Below are positions 7,001-13,045 of a DNA stretch of 13,045 nucleotides, piece after piece (position 1 is the first letter of the stretch; every line of letters begins with the position of its first letter). This DNA is from Acidithiobacillus ferruginosus (GTDB taxonomy: Bacteria; Pseudomonadota; Gammaproteobacteria; Acidithiobacillales; Acidithiobacillaceae). The notes below the pieces were generated by a model, which had not been told where the DNA came from, ran no database searches, and worked only from the letters and a program-made list of their open reading frames with translations. The stretch spans positions 1 through 13,045 of the forward strand of contig NZ_JABBDR010000291.1 of NCBI RefSeq assembly GCF_018854495.1, read 5' to 3'. The position numbers and the translations under genes are program-made.

Positions 7001-7628
7001 AAGGCGACTCTGGGCGAACTCCTAGCGCAGGCCATGCCCCCCACTTTGAATGACCGTTTACAGTCTGCTGCCGACCGGGCGCCTGAAAAGCAGAGTGAAA
7101 CCCGACGCTGGCGGGCGTGGCGTGGACAGCATTTGCAGCGGACTTTGCGAGGGGGCGTCGGCGGTGATCGGAATGCTCGCAGGGAGTAGGCATCACCAAG
7201 TAGGCACTGCTGTTGGCGGCATCAGCATCGTTGGTGGAGCTACTTGATGTCTCGGACTCTTGGGTGAGTAGATATGGCTGAGCCAAACCATCTCTTTCTA
7301 CCCATCTGGCTATGTCCCAGTAACCTTGTCGGATTGCGCCAAGTTCAGCGGTCATCGGCACGCCGCGTTGTGCTATTCTGGCGTAATTCAGTAGAGTTGC
7401 GGCTTGGCAATGTAACTGTAGCCTAACGAGCGCGGATCCCCGTCCGGGTAGCCGTCGGTCATGGCGCCGATATTGAGCCTTGCAGGCCAAAGGAAGTAGC
7501 AGGGTGATTGATGCATAGTTAAAACATACTCCAAAAAGGCGTCGCCACACAGTTCCTGTTGACATCCATCAGAAAAACAGTTCGATATTTGGCCATAAGC
7601 AGGTTTTGCGTTTCGGGAGGGATGGGCA
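7001..7628. other. About 630 bp without a supported gene
   Basis: No reading frame here has both a ribosome site and recognisable motifs. A - strand frame between about 7400 and 6954 (containing ELGAIRQGYWDIARWVERDG) looks locally protein-like, and a neighbouring frame (MTDGYPDGDPRSLGYSYIAK, about 7390-7455) does too. They may be parts of one frameshifted, decayed gene, but I cannot name it. The last ~60 bases should carry the promoter of the TMEM175-like gene. Confidence 0.3.
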
Positions 7629-8207
7629 ATGAACAAAAGCCGACTTGAGGCGTTCAGTGATGGAGTTATCGCCATCATCATCACCATCATGGTGATCGAA
7701 ATGAGGATTCCCCATGGGGAAAACATGCTGGCCCTTATGCCCGTGCTTCCCGTATTCCTCAGCTATGTGATGAGTTTCATCTACGTTGGTATTTACTGGA
7801 ATAATCACCACAACATGCTACATGCCAGTGGAGATATTAACGGTGCAGTACTGTGGGCCAATCTGCACCTGTTGTTTTGGCTGTCACTCTTCCCCTTTGT
7901 CACCGGCTGGATGGGCGAAAATCGCTTAGCGATAGCGCCCACCGAGTTATATGGTGCGGTTCTGCTTATGGCCGCCATGGCCTATTTTATTTTGCAGCAC
8001 ACCATCATCGCTGCCGGCGCCCAGGTATTGCGGCGAGCTGTGGGGCGGGACTGGAAGGGAAAAGCTTCTCCCATGCTCTATATTTTTGGCATCTTAAGTG
8101 CCCAATGGTCACCAACATTTTCCAAAGCCGTTTACGCGGCTGTGGCACTATTATGGTTGGTGCCAGATCGGCGCATAGAAAAAACTCTCATGCAGAGCAA
8201 GGATTGA
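7629..8207 (+). CDS. TMEM175/DUF1211-family membrane protein
   Basis: This 192-residue integral membrane protein carries the family signature near its start: R5-x3-F-S-D-G-V-x-A-I (RLEAFSDGVIAIIITIMVIE). In TMEM175 potassium channels this motif lies on the pore-lining first helix. About five to six hydrophobic helices can be counted. The bacterial members form tetrameric potassium-permeable channels, but physiological roles in bacteria are largely unknown. ATG 7629 follows GGAGGG about 9 bases upstream. It converges with the FMN reductase gene, their stops only 20 bases apart. Confidence 0.9.
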   Translation: MNKSRLEAFSDGVIAIIITIMVIEMRIPHGENMLALMPVLPVFLSYVMSFIYVGIYWNNHHNMLHASGDINGAVLWANLHLLFWLSLFPFVTGWMGENRLAIAPTELYGAVLLMAAMAYFILQHTIIAAGAQVLRRAVGRDWKGKASPMLYIFGILSAQWSPTFSKAVYAAVALLWLVPDRRIEKTLMQSKD

Positions 8208-8227
8208 CCATCCTCATCGGGGAAGAA

Positions 8228-8806
8228 TTAGGAGCGATCACTCTTGAGAACGAGATGCATCTGAATGAATTGCGCATAATCGCGCAAGAAGTCTCGCAGA
8301 CTTTTACGTACCGTTTCATCTGTTATTTCGCCATTCTCGCTGAACACATTATGCGCCCGTGACACCAGTAAGCGACCACCAGACCAATGTGGGCTGCCCA
8401 GTGTTCGGAGTACCGGCAACCAACCGCTCTGGGCGAGTATGGTACCAAAACTGCCCGGAGAAGCTCCGATAATGGCTGCTGGACGGCCACCGAACACGTG
8501 CGGGATATCTTCTGCGGGTCTGGACAACCAGTCGATAGCATTCTTGAACACGCCGGGGATGCCGTTGTTATATTCCGGTGTTACCAAAAGCAGACCATCG
8601 CTTGCCACAATACGCGCCTTTAGCTGGACCACACTCTGCGGCAGTCCTTCGCTTTGCTCCTGATCGCCGTCGTAGAGCGGAATACCGTGCAGCGTGGCAG
8701 TCTCAACCCGCACATCGGCGGGAGCAGAATTCTGTGCCGCGTGCAGCAGCGCGGTGTTGTAGGAGCCTGCGCGCAGGCTCCCTGATATCCCAAGAATGTT
8801 GATCAT
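8228..8806 (-). CDS. NADPH-dependent FMN reductase (flavodoxin-like, ChrR/YieF type)
   Basis: This 192-residue cytosolic flavoprotein has a flavodoxin fold. The FMN phosphate loop is GSLRAGSYN (9-17), and the conserved block TPEYNNGIPGVFKNAIDWLS (76-95) is diagnostic of the NADPH-FMN reductase family, whose members reduce quinones, azo dyes or chromate by two electrons. ATG 8806 has a clear ribosome site (AGGAG). The 237-bp gap from the upstream CDGSH gene contains a GATACCTA site (8971-8978) also found in front of hxlR/pirin, so it probably has its own promoter within the same regulon. A two-electron quinone reductase fits the neighbouring pirin, HxlR and WrbA genes. Confidence 0.93.
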   Translation of the reverse strand: MINILGISGSLRAGSYNTALLHAAQNSAPADVRVETATLHGIPLYDGDQEQSEGLPQSVVQLKARIVASDGLLLVTPEYNNGIPGVFKNAIDWLSRPAEDIPHVFGGRPAAIIGASPGSFGTILAQSGWLPVLRTLGSPHWSGGRLLVSRAHNVFSENGEITDETVRKSLRDFLRDYAQFIQMHLVLKSDRS

Positions 8807-9043
8807 TTACCACTCCTATGAGAACCCGATTGACCATGGATAGTGCAACGATAACTTCGGCCAGAGCCACACAGTCTGTTCGACCAACGGCAAAGCCATC
8901 TAAGTTTCAATGTGATAAAAGCAGTTAGCACGGCACTGGCGTTGCCCCTTAATTATGAGTCATCGTTATAGATACCTATGATCCTTATTTGTGGTCTGTG
9001 CCTGAGGAAGCCCGCTATACAGCGCGACAAGGACTTTACAAAC
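8807..9043. promoter_or_regulatory. Intergenic region with candidate HxlR-type site for the FMN reductase
   Basis: No ORF is supported. On the - strand, ATAGGTATCTAT (part of 8967-8980) is a short imperfect palindrome that shares TAGGTATC with the pirin/hxlR region. A CATAAT hexamer (8951-8956 on the complement) could be a -10 box, which would give a leader of about 140 bases. Regulation by HxlR is inferred. Confidence 0.35.
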
Positions 9044-9742
9044 TCAATTTTCGTCATCAAATCCGATCGAAGCGTGCGTGCCGTCGCAGAAAGGCTTGTT
9101 CTGAGACGCGCCGCAGCGGCACAAGGTCATTCGGTTGCGCACTTCGTATTCGAAACCATCGGCTCCGATCAGTTGCACTCCACCGCGCAACCATGCCGGC
9201 CCGGAACACGCCTTGGAAGGGTCTTCAATCAGTGCTATTGATGGCTCATGTTTCGGTTCGATCGGTTTTCCGGTGTTGTTGTCCCAGGCCACAAGTCGCC
9301 CCGAAGGACAGTCGCAGGTCTGGTTGACGAAACACTTACTTGTCAACGGTTCGTCCGTTGCTTTGACGAGATTCCATACCCGTCCGCGTGGATCGCAAAA
9401 ACGCGCGAATGCACACAAGCTCTCAACATCCGTCAATGACATTGTCGGACCTCGTAAAGTCTCGGCCTGCTCGAGATAGGGTTGGCGGTTCGCGGTTTCG
9501 GTGCCGTCAAATCTGGCTTTTGTATGTGCGCCGTCACAAAATGGCTTGTTTCCGCTATGGCCGCAACGGCACAATGCGTACTGCCCCTGGGATGGATATT
9601 TCTGTCCCTGCTCCCACTTTATCGATTCGCCGCCTTCGTTTATTCCGATGATCTCCTTGCTTAGAGGAACATCTCCCGAGACGATATACGGGCCATTCTT
9701 CGAAATTTGAACTTTCGAACCCGTGGCTTTTTTCTGGTTCAC
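9044..9742 (-). CDS. Double-CDGSH iron-sulfur protein
   Basis: This 232-residue protein has two complete CDGSH motifs: C58-x-C60...C69-D-G-x-H73 (CRCGHSGNKPFCDGAH) and C208-x-C210...C219-D-G-x-H223 (CRCGASQNKPFCDGTH). Each should bind one [2Fe-2S] cluster with three Cys and one His ligand. The middle section has further cysteines (110, 116, 137, 143, 145, 179), including CDCPSGRLVAWD, and a conserved GPAWLRGGVQL stretch. CDGSH proteins act in redox, iron or electron transfer. The start is GTG 9742, chosen because a strong site (GGAGGTG) precedes it. It lies 66 bases behind the pirin gene on the same strand, so the two are probably co-transcribed. Confidence 0.9.
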   Translation of the reverse strand: MNQKKATGSKVQISKNGPYIVSGDVPLSKEIIGINEGGESIKWEQGQKYPSQGQYALCRCGHSGNKPFCDGAHTKARFDGTETANRQPYLEQAETLRGPTMSLTDVESLCAFARFCDPRGRVWNLVKATDEPLTSKCFVNQTCDCPSGRLVAWDNNTGKPIEPKHEPSIALIEDPSKACSGPAWLRGGVQLIGADGFEYEVRNRMTLCRCGASQNKPFCDGTHASIGFDDEN

Positions 9743-9808
9743 TTTGGCACCTCCGGTTGGGTTGTGTGAGGGGGAAAATCTTTTGGCGAGTATTGACTCC
9801 AGTTACGC

Positions 9809-10507
9809 TCAGGCCATAACGAAGATCAGCAATTCCGCATCGGGCGCGCCAGTCAGCAAGATTGTCGATTCGTCGGTGACGCGCGCGCCATCGCCGGCTT
9901 GGAGGAGGTGGCCGTTGACTTCACCGCTGCCCCAGGCTACGTGCACATAAGCCCGCCGACCCAGCCCCAAAGTGTGAGTCACGCTGCCGCCCTTTTCTAG
10001 TACGCTTGAGTAGATGCGGGTATCCTGCTGGACAGTGACCGAACCGTCGTGTCCGTCCGGCGATGCCACAAGACATAACCGGTTGCGTTTGTCATTGAAG
10101 GCGAAATGTTTTTGTTCATAGCTTGGAGCCAACCCCATAGACTTGGGCAGTATCCAAATCTGGAGAAAATGCACCAAGTCGCTCTGCGACGCATTGAATT
10201 CGCTATGGGTAACACCGGTTCCGGCGCTCATTCGCTGCACATCACCGGGGCGGATGATCGAACCGTTGCCCATGCTGTCGCTGTGTTTCAGTGCGCCCTC
10301 CAGCACGTAACTGACGATTTCCATGTCGCGGTGCCCGTGTGTGCCGAAACCTTGACCCGGCTGCACACGATCTTCGTTAATGACACGCAAGCTGCCGAAT
10401 TGCACATGATTCGGATCGTGGTACTCGGCAAACGAGAATGTGTGGTAGCTATCGAGCCAGCCGTGGTTGGCATGCCCGCGCTCTTCGCTCTTGCGGATTT
10501 TAATCAT
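9809..10507 (-). CDS. Pirin family protein (YhhW-like)
   Basis: This 232-residue bicupin begins MIKIRKSEERGHANHGWLDS. It has the metal site of pirins in the N-terminal cupin: His57 and His59 (GFGTHGHRDME), His101 and Glu103 (GVTHSEF). E. coli YhhW has nearly the same length and opening sequence and shows quercetin dioxygenase activity in vitro; a role with quinone or flavonoid compounds is plausible. I chose ATG 10507 rather than the longer frame to 10654, because AGGAG precedes it by about 7 bases and family homology starts exactly there. It is divergent from the HxlR regulator and leads an operon with the CDGSH protein. Confidence 0.93.
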   Translation of the reverse strand: MIKIRKSEERGHANHGWLDSYHTFSFAEYHDPNHVQFGSLRVINEDRVQPGQGFGTHGHRDMEIVSYVLEGALKHSDSMGNGSIIRPGDVQRMSAGTGVTHSEFNASQSDLVHFLQIWILPKSMGLAPSYEQKHFAFNDKRNRLCLVASPDGHDGSVTVQQDTRIYSSVLEKGGSVTHTLGLGRRAYVHVAWGSGEVNGHLLQAGDGARVTDESTILLTGAPDAELLIFVMA

Positions 10508-10700
10508 CGGTTTCTCCTGTAAAGACGGGACGGCGGCTAGAAAACGAAACACGAGCAACAGATCGTGCTCCAGTTTGGGCCTCTTCCGCCGCAGTGAGGA
10601 TCGTCGGAAACTCCTATCAGAGTTTAGTCTGAAGTCACGATAGTGACTATGCACTCGTAGGCATCCTATAGATAGTAGATTCCTGTAGGATACCTAGTAT
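10508..10700. promoter_or_regulatory. Divergent pirin/hxlR control region
   Basis: Two palindromic sites lie between the divergent genes. One is the perfect AGTCAC-GATA-GTGACT (10633-10648). The other is the near-perfect pair ATCCTATAG (10663-10671)/CTGTAGGAT (10683-10691). GATACCTA (10689-10696) follows immediately and touches the ATG at 10701. A possible hxlR promoter is GTGACT (10643-10648), 18 bases, TATAGA (10667-10672). The layout is what one expects for an autoregulating repressor that also controls pirin. Confidence 0.5.
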
Positions 10701-11057
10701 ATGATTGGTGCCATGATGAATAAACAACGGTCCAGAAGAACTCCGCCACCCCAAGACTGCCCGCTCGACGTGTGCCTGCGACTGCTCGCCGGAGCGTGGA
10801 CGCCTAAGGTGCTTTGGTACCTTTGCGATGAACCTCGGCGCTTCGGAGACTTGCGCCGCGACATTGGCACGATTACATCGAAGGTTCTTACGACTCGGTT
10901 GCGAGAGATGGAAGAACTCGGGGTCGTAGCGAGGGAGGTCATTCCCTCTTCACCACCGCAGGTATCATATAGCCTGACTCAACTCGGGAAGGAACTAAAA
11001 CCCGTGCTTGATGCTATGACGCAAGTGGGGGAGAAACTGGGAAGGAAAATTGAATAG
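10701..11057 (+). CDS. HxlR-family (DUF24) winged-helix regulator
   Basis: The 118-residue frame encodes a single winged helix of the HxlR/YodB type: CPLDVCLRLLAGAWTPKVLW, then RRFGDLRRDIGTITSKVLTT, a recognition helix and the wing SSPPQVSYSLTQLG. Cys20 and Cys25 lie just before helix 1, where redox- and quinone-sensing members of the family (YodB, HypR) keep their regulatory thiol; a third Cys is at 42. The start is uncertain: ATG 10701, 10713 or 10716, none with a strong ribosome site. The first would place the operator-like GATACCTA directly before the start codon. Sensing of quinones or other electrophiles is inferred from these cysteines and from the neighbouring pirin, FMN reductase and WrbA genes. 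Confidence 0.9.
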   Translation: MIGAMMNKQRSRRTPPPQDCPLDVCLRLLAGAWTPKVLWYLCDEPRRFGDLRRDIGTITSKVLTTRLREMEELGVVAREVIPSSPPQVSYSLTQLGKELKPVLDAMTQVGEKLGRKIE

Positions 11058-11065
11058 CGCCTGAC

Positions 11066-11090
11066 GCCGTAGGTGAGAGTGTCCTACGGC
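11066..11090. terminator. Hairpin after hxlR, possibly shared with the opposite strand
   Basis: GCCGTAGG (11066-11073) and CCTACGGC (11083-11090) form a perfect 8-bp stem with a 9-base loop, 9 bases after the hxlR stop. There is no T-run on the + strand, so it is not a classic intrinsic terminator. It also contains the stop codon of the IS-interrupted - strand frame, which is where a shared convergent terminator would sit. Confidence 0.45.
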
Positions 11091-11239
11091 ATCCATATAA
11101 GTCTGTTCCGGCCCAACGGGCAAGCCTCGACCGACAGCTTAAATCGCCTTCCTGCCGATATCGCCTGACTCGAGAATACACCTGATGGCCTTGCAGCCAG
11201 AGAATATACATGGATTCCCTTATCCATCAACCGTGAAAC
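11084..11239 (-). pseudogene. IS-interrupted ORF, C-terminal half
   Basis: When the IS256-family element and one copy of its 9-bp target duplication are removed, the - strand frame from 12824 continues without a stop from 11230 to TAG 11086-11084, adding 48 codons to the first 56. The C-terminal residues read LMDKGIHVYSLAARPSGVFS and end LGRNRLIWMP. I do not recognise a family. Support is the frame continuity across the insertion and the stop falling within a hairpin; the chance that 104 open codons occur at random is not negligible. Confidence 0.35.
11231..11239. repeat. Target-site duplication of the IS256 element, left copy
   Basis: CCGTGAAAC is repeated exactly at 12657-12665, directly abutting the two element ends. 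Eight- to nine-base duplications are normal for the IS256 family. Confidence 0.93.
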
Positions 11240-12656
11240 GAGCTATAGTCAATTTTGGTGTATGAGCGTGTTCTAACATAGCTTAGGCGGCGTCCTGTTG
11301 GTCCCCCGGCAGGGTTTCATTGGCCGGCAATCCATCGGTGAATTTTACCCCCGCAAACAGATCACGCACTTTCTCCGGATGGAAAATGGCGATCCAGCGC
11401 TTTTCTGCCTGCTGCAGCATCTTGAAGCCCAATCCAATGAAGCTGTTGCGCGACACGCAGTTTTTGGTGCGCGATGTCCGGTGACGCACGGTGGCAAAGG
11501 TCGATTCAATGGCATTGGTGGTGCGGATATGCCGCCAATGTTCGGCCGGATAATCATAGAAGGCCAGCAATTCCTCCCGATCCTTTTCCAGCTTGGCCAC
11601 GGCCTTGGGATACTTCGCCTGGTAGTTGCGCACAAAGACCTCCAGGGCTTTCTCCGCGGCCTTCCGACTCTCGGCCATCCAGATTTCCTGCAATGCCGCC
11701 TTCGCCTTGCCCTGCTTGGATTTGGGCAGTTCGTTGAGGATGTTGGCGGTCTTGTGCACCCAGCAGCGCTGCTGGCGGGTTTCGGGATACGCTTCGTCCA
11801 ATGCGGCCCAGAAGCCCATGGCGCCATCACCAATAGCCAGTAATGGTGCAGCTTCCAGACCACGAACCTGCAGGTCGCGCAGAATCTCCAGCCAGGAGGC
11901 CTTGGATTCGCGCAGGCCGTCGCTGACACTGACCAGTTCCTTCTTCCCGTCCGCAGTCACGCCAATAATCACCAGCAGGCAGATGCGTGGATCCTCCTCC
12001 GCACGCAGGTTGGTATAGACGCCGTCCACCCACCAGTAGGCATACCGTTTACCTTCCAGGGAACGGCGTTGCCAGGCGGCATGATCTTCCGCCCACTGCG
12101 CCTTGAGGCGTCCCAATGCCGCCGGGGAAAGTCCCTTGGCCTCTTCGCCCAGGAGGATAGAAAGCGCCTCCTGCATGTGGCCAGAAGATACCCCATGCAG
12201 ATACAGCCAGGGGACCGTGGCCGCCACCGTCCGCGATTTACGCACATACGGTGGCACCAGTGCCGAATTGAATTTAATCCCCGAACCCGAGCGATCCCGA
12301 ACCTTGGGGACCTTCACTGGCACAGGGCCCAGGGCAGTCATGATCTCTCGCTCCGGCAGGTGGCCGTTACGAACGACCGCCTGACGACCATTGACCATCC
12401 GTACCGCAGAAAACTCTTCCAGCAATACGGCCACCTCTGTCTCTATGGCCTGTTCGATCAGGGAACGTGCCGCACGCCGCAGCACGCCCTCTATCCCCAA
12501 GCCCAGCTCTCCCATACCACCCTCAAATACGGTATTCTTTTCCACGGCGTACTCCTTACGTTGCTTACTTGGTCTGCAAACCCTTTGTAGCAACAGTACG
12601 CCACCTTACTCAAGTCAGTTGTAACCTGCCTGTACACCACTTTCGATACATAGCTC
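11240..12656 (-). mobile_element. Complete IS256-family insertion sequence, 1417 bp
   Basis: The ends are defined by matching tips GAGCTAT at 11240-11246 and ATAGCTC at 12650-12656, by a further shared TGGTGTA slightly inside each end (imperfect terminal repeats), and by perfect 9-bp flanking duplications (CCGTGAAAC). It carries one transposase gene on the - strand. The intact ends, intact transposase and identical flanks indicate a fairly recent insertion, between hxlR and wrbA. Confidence 0.93.
11283..12545 (-). CDS. IS256-family (mutator-type) transposase
   Basis: The 420-residue protein starts at GTG 12545, which I prefer to ATG 12593 because AAGGAG stands 6 bases before it. The DDE triad is visible: Asp174 (YWWVDGVYTN), Asp240 (LLAIGDGAMGF) and Glu347 (RTTNAIESTFATVRHRT). 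The family's C-x2-H motif is CWVHK (261-265). The length matches the family and no frameshift or stop is present, so it is probably active. The 111 bases upstream to the element end should contain its promoter. The gene points away from wrbA and towards hxlR. Confidence 0.96.
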   Translation of the reverse strand: MEKNTVFEGGMGELGLGIEGVLRRAARSLIEQAIETEVAVLLEEFSAVRMVNGRQAVVRNGHLPEREIMTALGPVPVKVPKVRDRSGSGIKFNSALVPPYVRKSRTVAATVPWLYLHGVSSGHMQEALSILLGEEAKGLSPAALGRLKAQWAEDHAAWQRRSLEGKRYAYWWVDGVYTNLRAEEDPRICLLVIIGVTADGKKELVSVSDGLRESKASWLEILRDLQVRGLEAAPLLAIGDGAMGFWAALDEAYPETRQQRCWVHKTANILNELPKSKQGKAKAALQEIWMAESRKAAEKALEVFVRNYQAKYPKAVAKLEKDREELLAFYDYPAEHWRHIRTTNAIESTFATVRHRTSRTKNCVSRNSFIGLGFKMLQQAEKRWIAIFHPEKVRDLFAGVKFTDGLPANETLPGDQQDAA

Positions 12657-12665
12657 CCGTGAAAC
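12657..12665. repeat. Target-site duplication of the IS256 element, right copy
   Basis: CCGTGAAAC, identical to 11231-11239. Confidence 0.93.
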
Positions 12666-12824
12666 CAAATACGGCAACCTCGTCATTATGTGCGCCCTCG
12701 CTGCAATCACCCAAACCGGATAGCTGCCAGCCGCAAGGCTATTGATGATCCGCCCCCTTGATGAAACGTCAGGCAAGGGATCGGACAGCGTCAGACTATC
12801 CCATCCATAAGCAGAGCCTTGCAT
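12657..12824 (-). pseudogene. IS-interrupted ORF, N-terminal half
   Basis: The frame from ATG 12824 reads MQGSAYGWDSLTLSDPLPDV and continues to the insertion point (56 codons), where it joins the part at 11084-11230 once the element is removed. The start is poorly supported: the purine-rich GAAAGAGGTGG lies about 11-13 bases upstream, and a second ATG in another frame lies between. No family is recognised. At present the frame runs a further 14 codons into the insertion sequence. Confidence 0.35.
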
Positions 12825-12860
12825 TCATAGGGCATGCCACCTCTTTCTAGGACTGCCTAG

Positions 12861-12900
12861 CGGTAGTTACCTGATGGTACCTACTTTACAAGGTATACTA
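12861..12900 (+). promoter_or_regulatory. wrbA promoter/operator region
   Basis: GGTACCTA (12876-12883) resembles the GATACCTA sites in front of pirin/hxlR and the FMN reductase. TACCT (12878-12882) is mirrored by AGGTA (12891-12895), and GGTAGTTACC (12862-12871) is another short palindrome. TATACT (12894-12899) is a good -10 candidate inside the site, so a repressor bound here would block transcription. Control by HxlR is inferred. Confidence 0.45.
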
Positions 12901-12946
12901 ACCGTCTTTACTCTTGGGCAACATTGGCCAACACGAGGAGACCATC

Positions 12947-13045
12947 ATGAGCAAAATACTGGTGCTGTATCACAGCCTCTGGGGGCATATCGAAACCATG
13001 GCCGGGGCCATTGCCGAAGGCGCACGGGACGTCTCCGGCGTGACG
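12947..13045 (+). CDS. wrbA: NAD(P)H:quinone oxidoreductase WrbA, N-terminal part
   Basis: The 33 codons in the window read [20 protein letters not shown] and [13 protein letters not shown], the start of WrbA (type IV NAD(P)H:quinone oxidoreductase), including the FMN phosphate loop S10-LWGHIET. ATG 12947 is preceded by GAGGAG. The rest lies beyond the window edge. WrbA is a tetrameric flavoprotein that reduces quinones by two electrons and so avoids semiquinone radicals. This matches the chemistry expected of the adjacent FMN reductase, pirin and thiol-containing HxlR regulator. Confidence 0.92.
   Translation, partial: MSKILVLYHSLWGHIETMAGAIAEGARDVSGVT

Noticed and set aside
6954..7565. 203-codon - strand frame
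   Set aside because: No ribosome site at the start, mixed composition and no recognised domain. Local protein-like stretches are noted as a finding, but the whole frame is not supported as a gene.
7673..7690. CATCATCATCACCATCAT, which looks like a hexahistidine tag
   Set aside because: In the real frame of the TMEM175-like gene it encodes part of the hydrophobic first helix (IIITIM), so the resemblance to an engineered tag is a coincidence.
12069..12590. + strand frame of 173 codons inside the IS256 element
   Set aside because: Antisense shadow of the transposase gene.

Overview
The window is a mosaic of chromosomal genes and mobile-element debris from a Gram-negative proteobacterium. An outer-membrane lipid A deacylase (PagL type), a DHA2 drug exporter and intact or broken copies of three transposon families (IS1111/IS110, Tn3, IS256) support this. 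The gene mix would suit an Acidithiobacillus-like acidophile, but that is an inference from general familiarity and nothing in the window proves it.

Layout. (1) 1-1200: the 3' part of an AAA+ ATPase gene carrying an in-frame 120-codon tandem duplication, followed directly by the last 44 codons of an IS1111/IS110-type transposase and a long non-coding tail that looks like the element's right end. (2) 1217-3761: a compact + strand operon of a MarR-family regulator, an EmrB/QacA-type exporter (ATGA overlap) and a universal stress protein. (3) 3762-4400: an AT-rich non-coding stretch, then an unrecognised small ORF that contains a perfect 27-bp inverted repeat. (4) 4402-6275, - strand: a WGR-domain protein and a PagL-like deacylase, whose 5' end is joined in frame to the first ~20 codons of a short-chain dehydrogenase; that fragment lies immediately behind an aldo/keto reductase gene. 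The reductase and dehydrogenase fragment look like an imported, GC-rich piece. (5) 6383-6818: remnant of a Tn3-family transposon (terminal inverted repeat, a palindromic site resembling a resolution site, and the first ~58 codons of tnpA). (6) 6819-7628: about 800 bp with no secure gene. (7) 7629-13045: a redox/electrophile-defence cluster: a TMEM175/DUF1211 membrane protein, a flavodoxin-like NADPH-FMN reductase, a double-CDGSH iron-sulfur protein, a pirin (YhhW type), a divergent HxlR-family regulator with candidate sensing cysteines, and the start of wrbA at the window edge.

The strongest biological suggestion concerns region 7. Similar short sites (GATACCTA or GGTACCTA) lie in front of the FMN reductase, between pirin and hxlR, and in front of wrbA, so HxlR may control a small quinone/electrophile regulon. 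An intact 1417-bp IS256-family element with perfect 9-bp target duplications (CCGTGAAAC) has inserted between hxlR and wrbA. Removing it in silico restores a 104-codon open frame on the - strand that ends inside a hairpin shared with the end of hxlR.

No tRNA, rRNA or CRISPR array was seen. Nothing here is clearly a wholly new system. The items most worth following are the HxlR regulon, the IS-split ORF, the SDR-PagL junction and the 27-bp inverted repeat.
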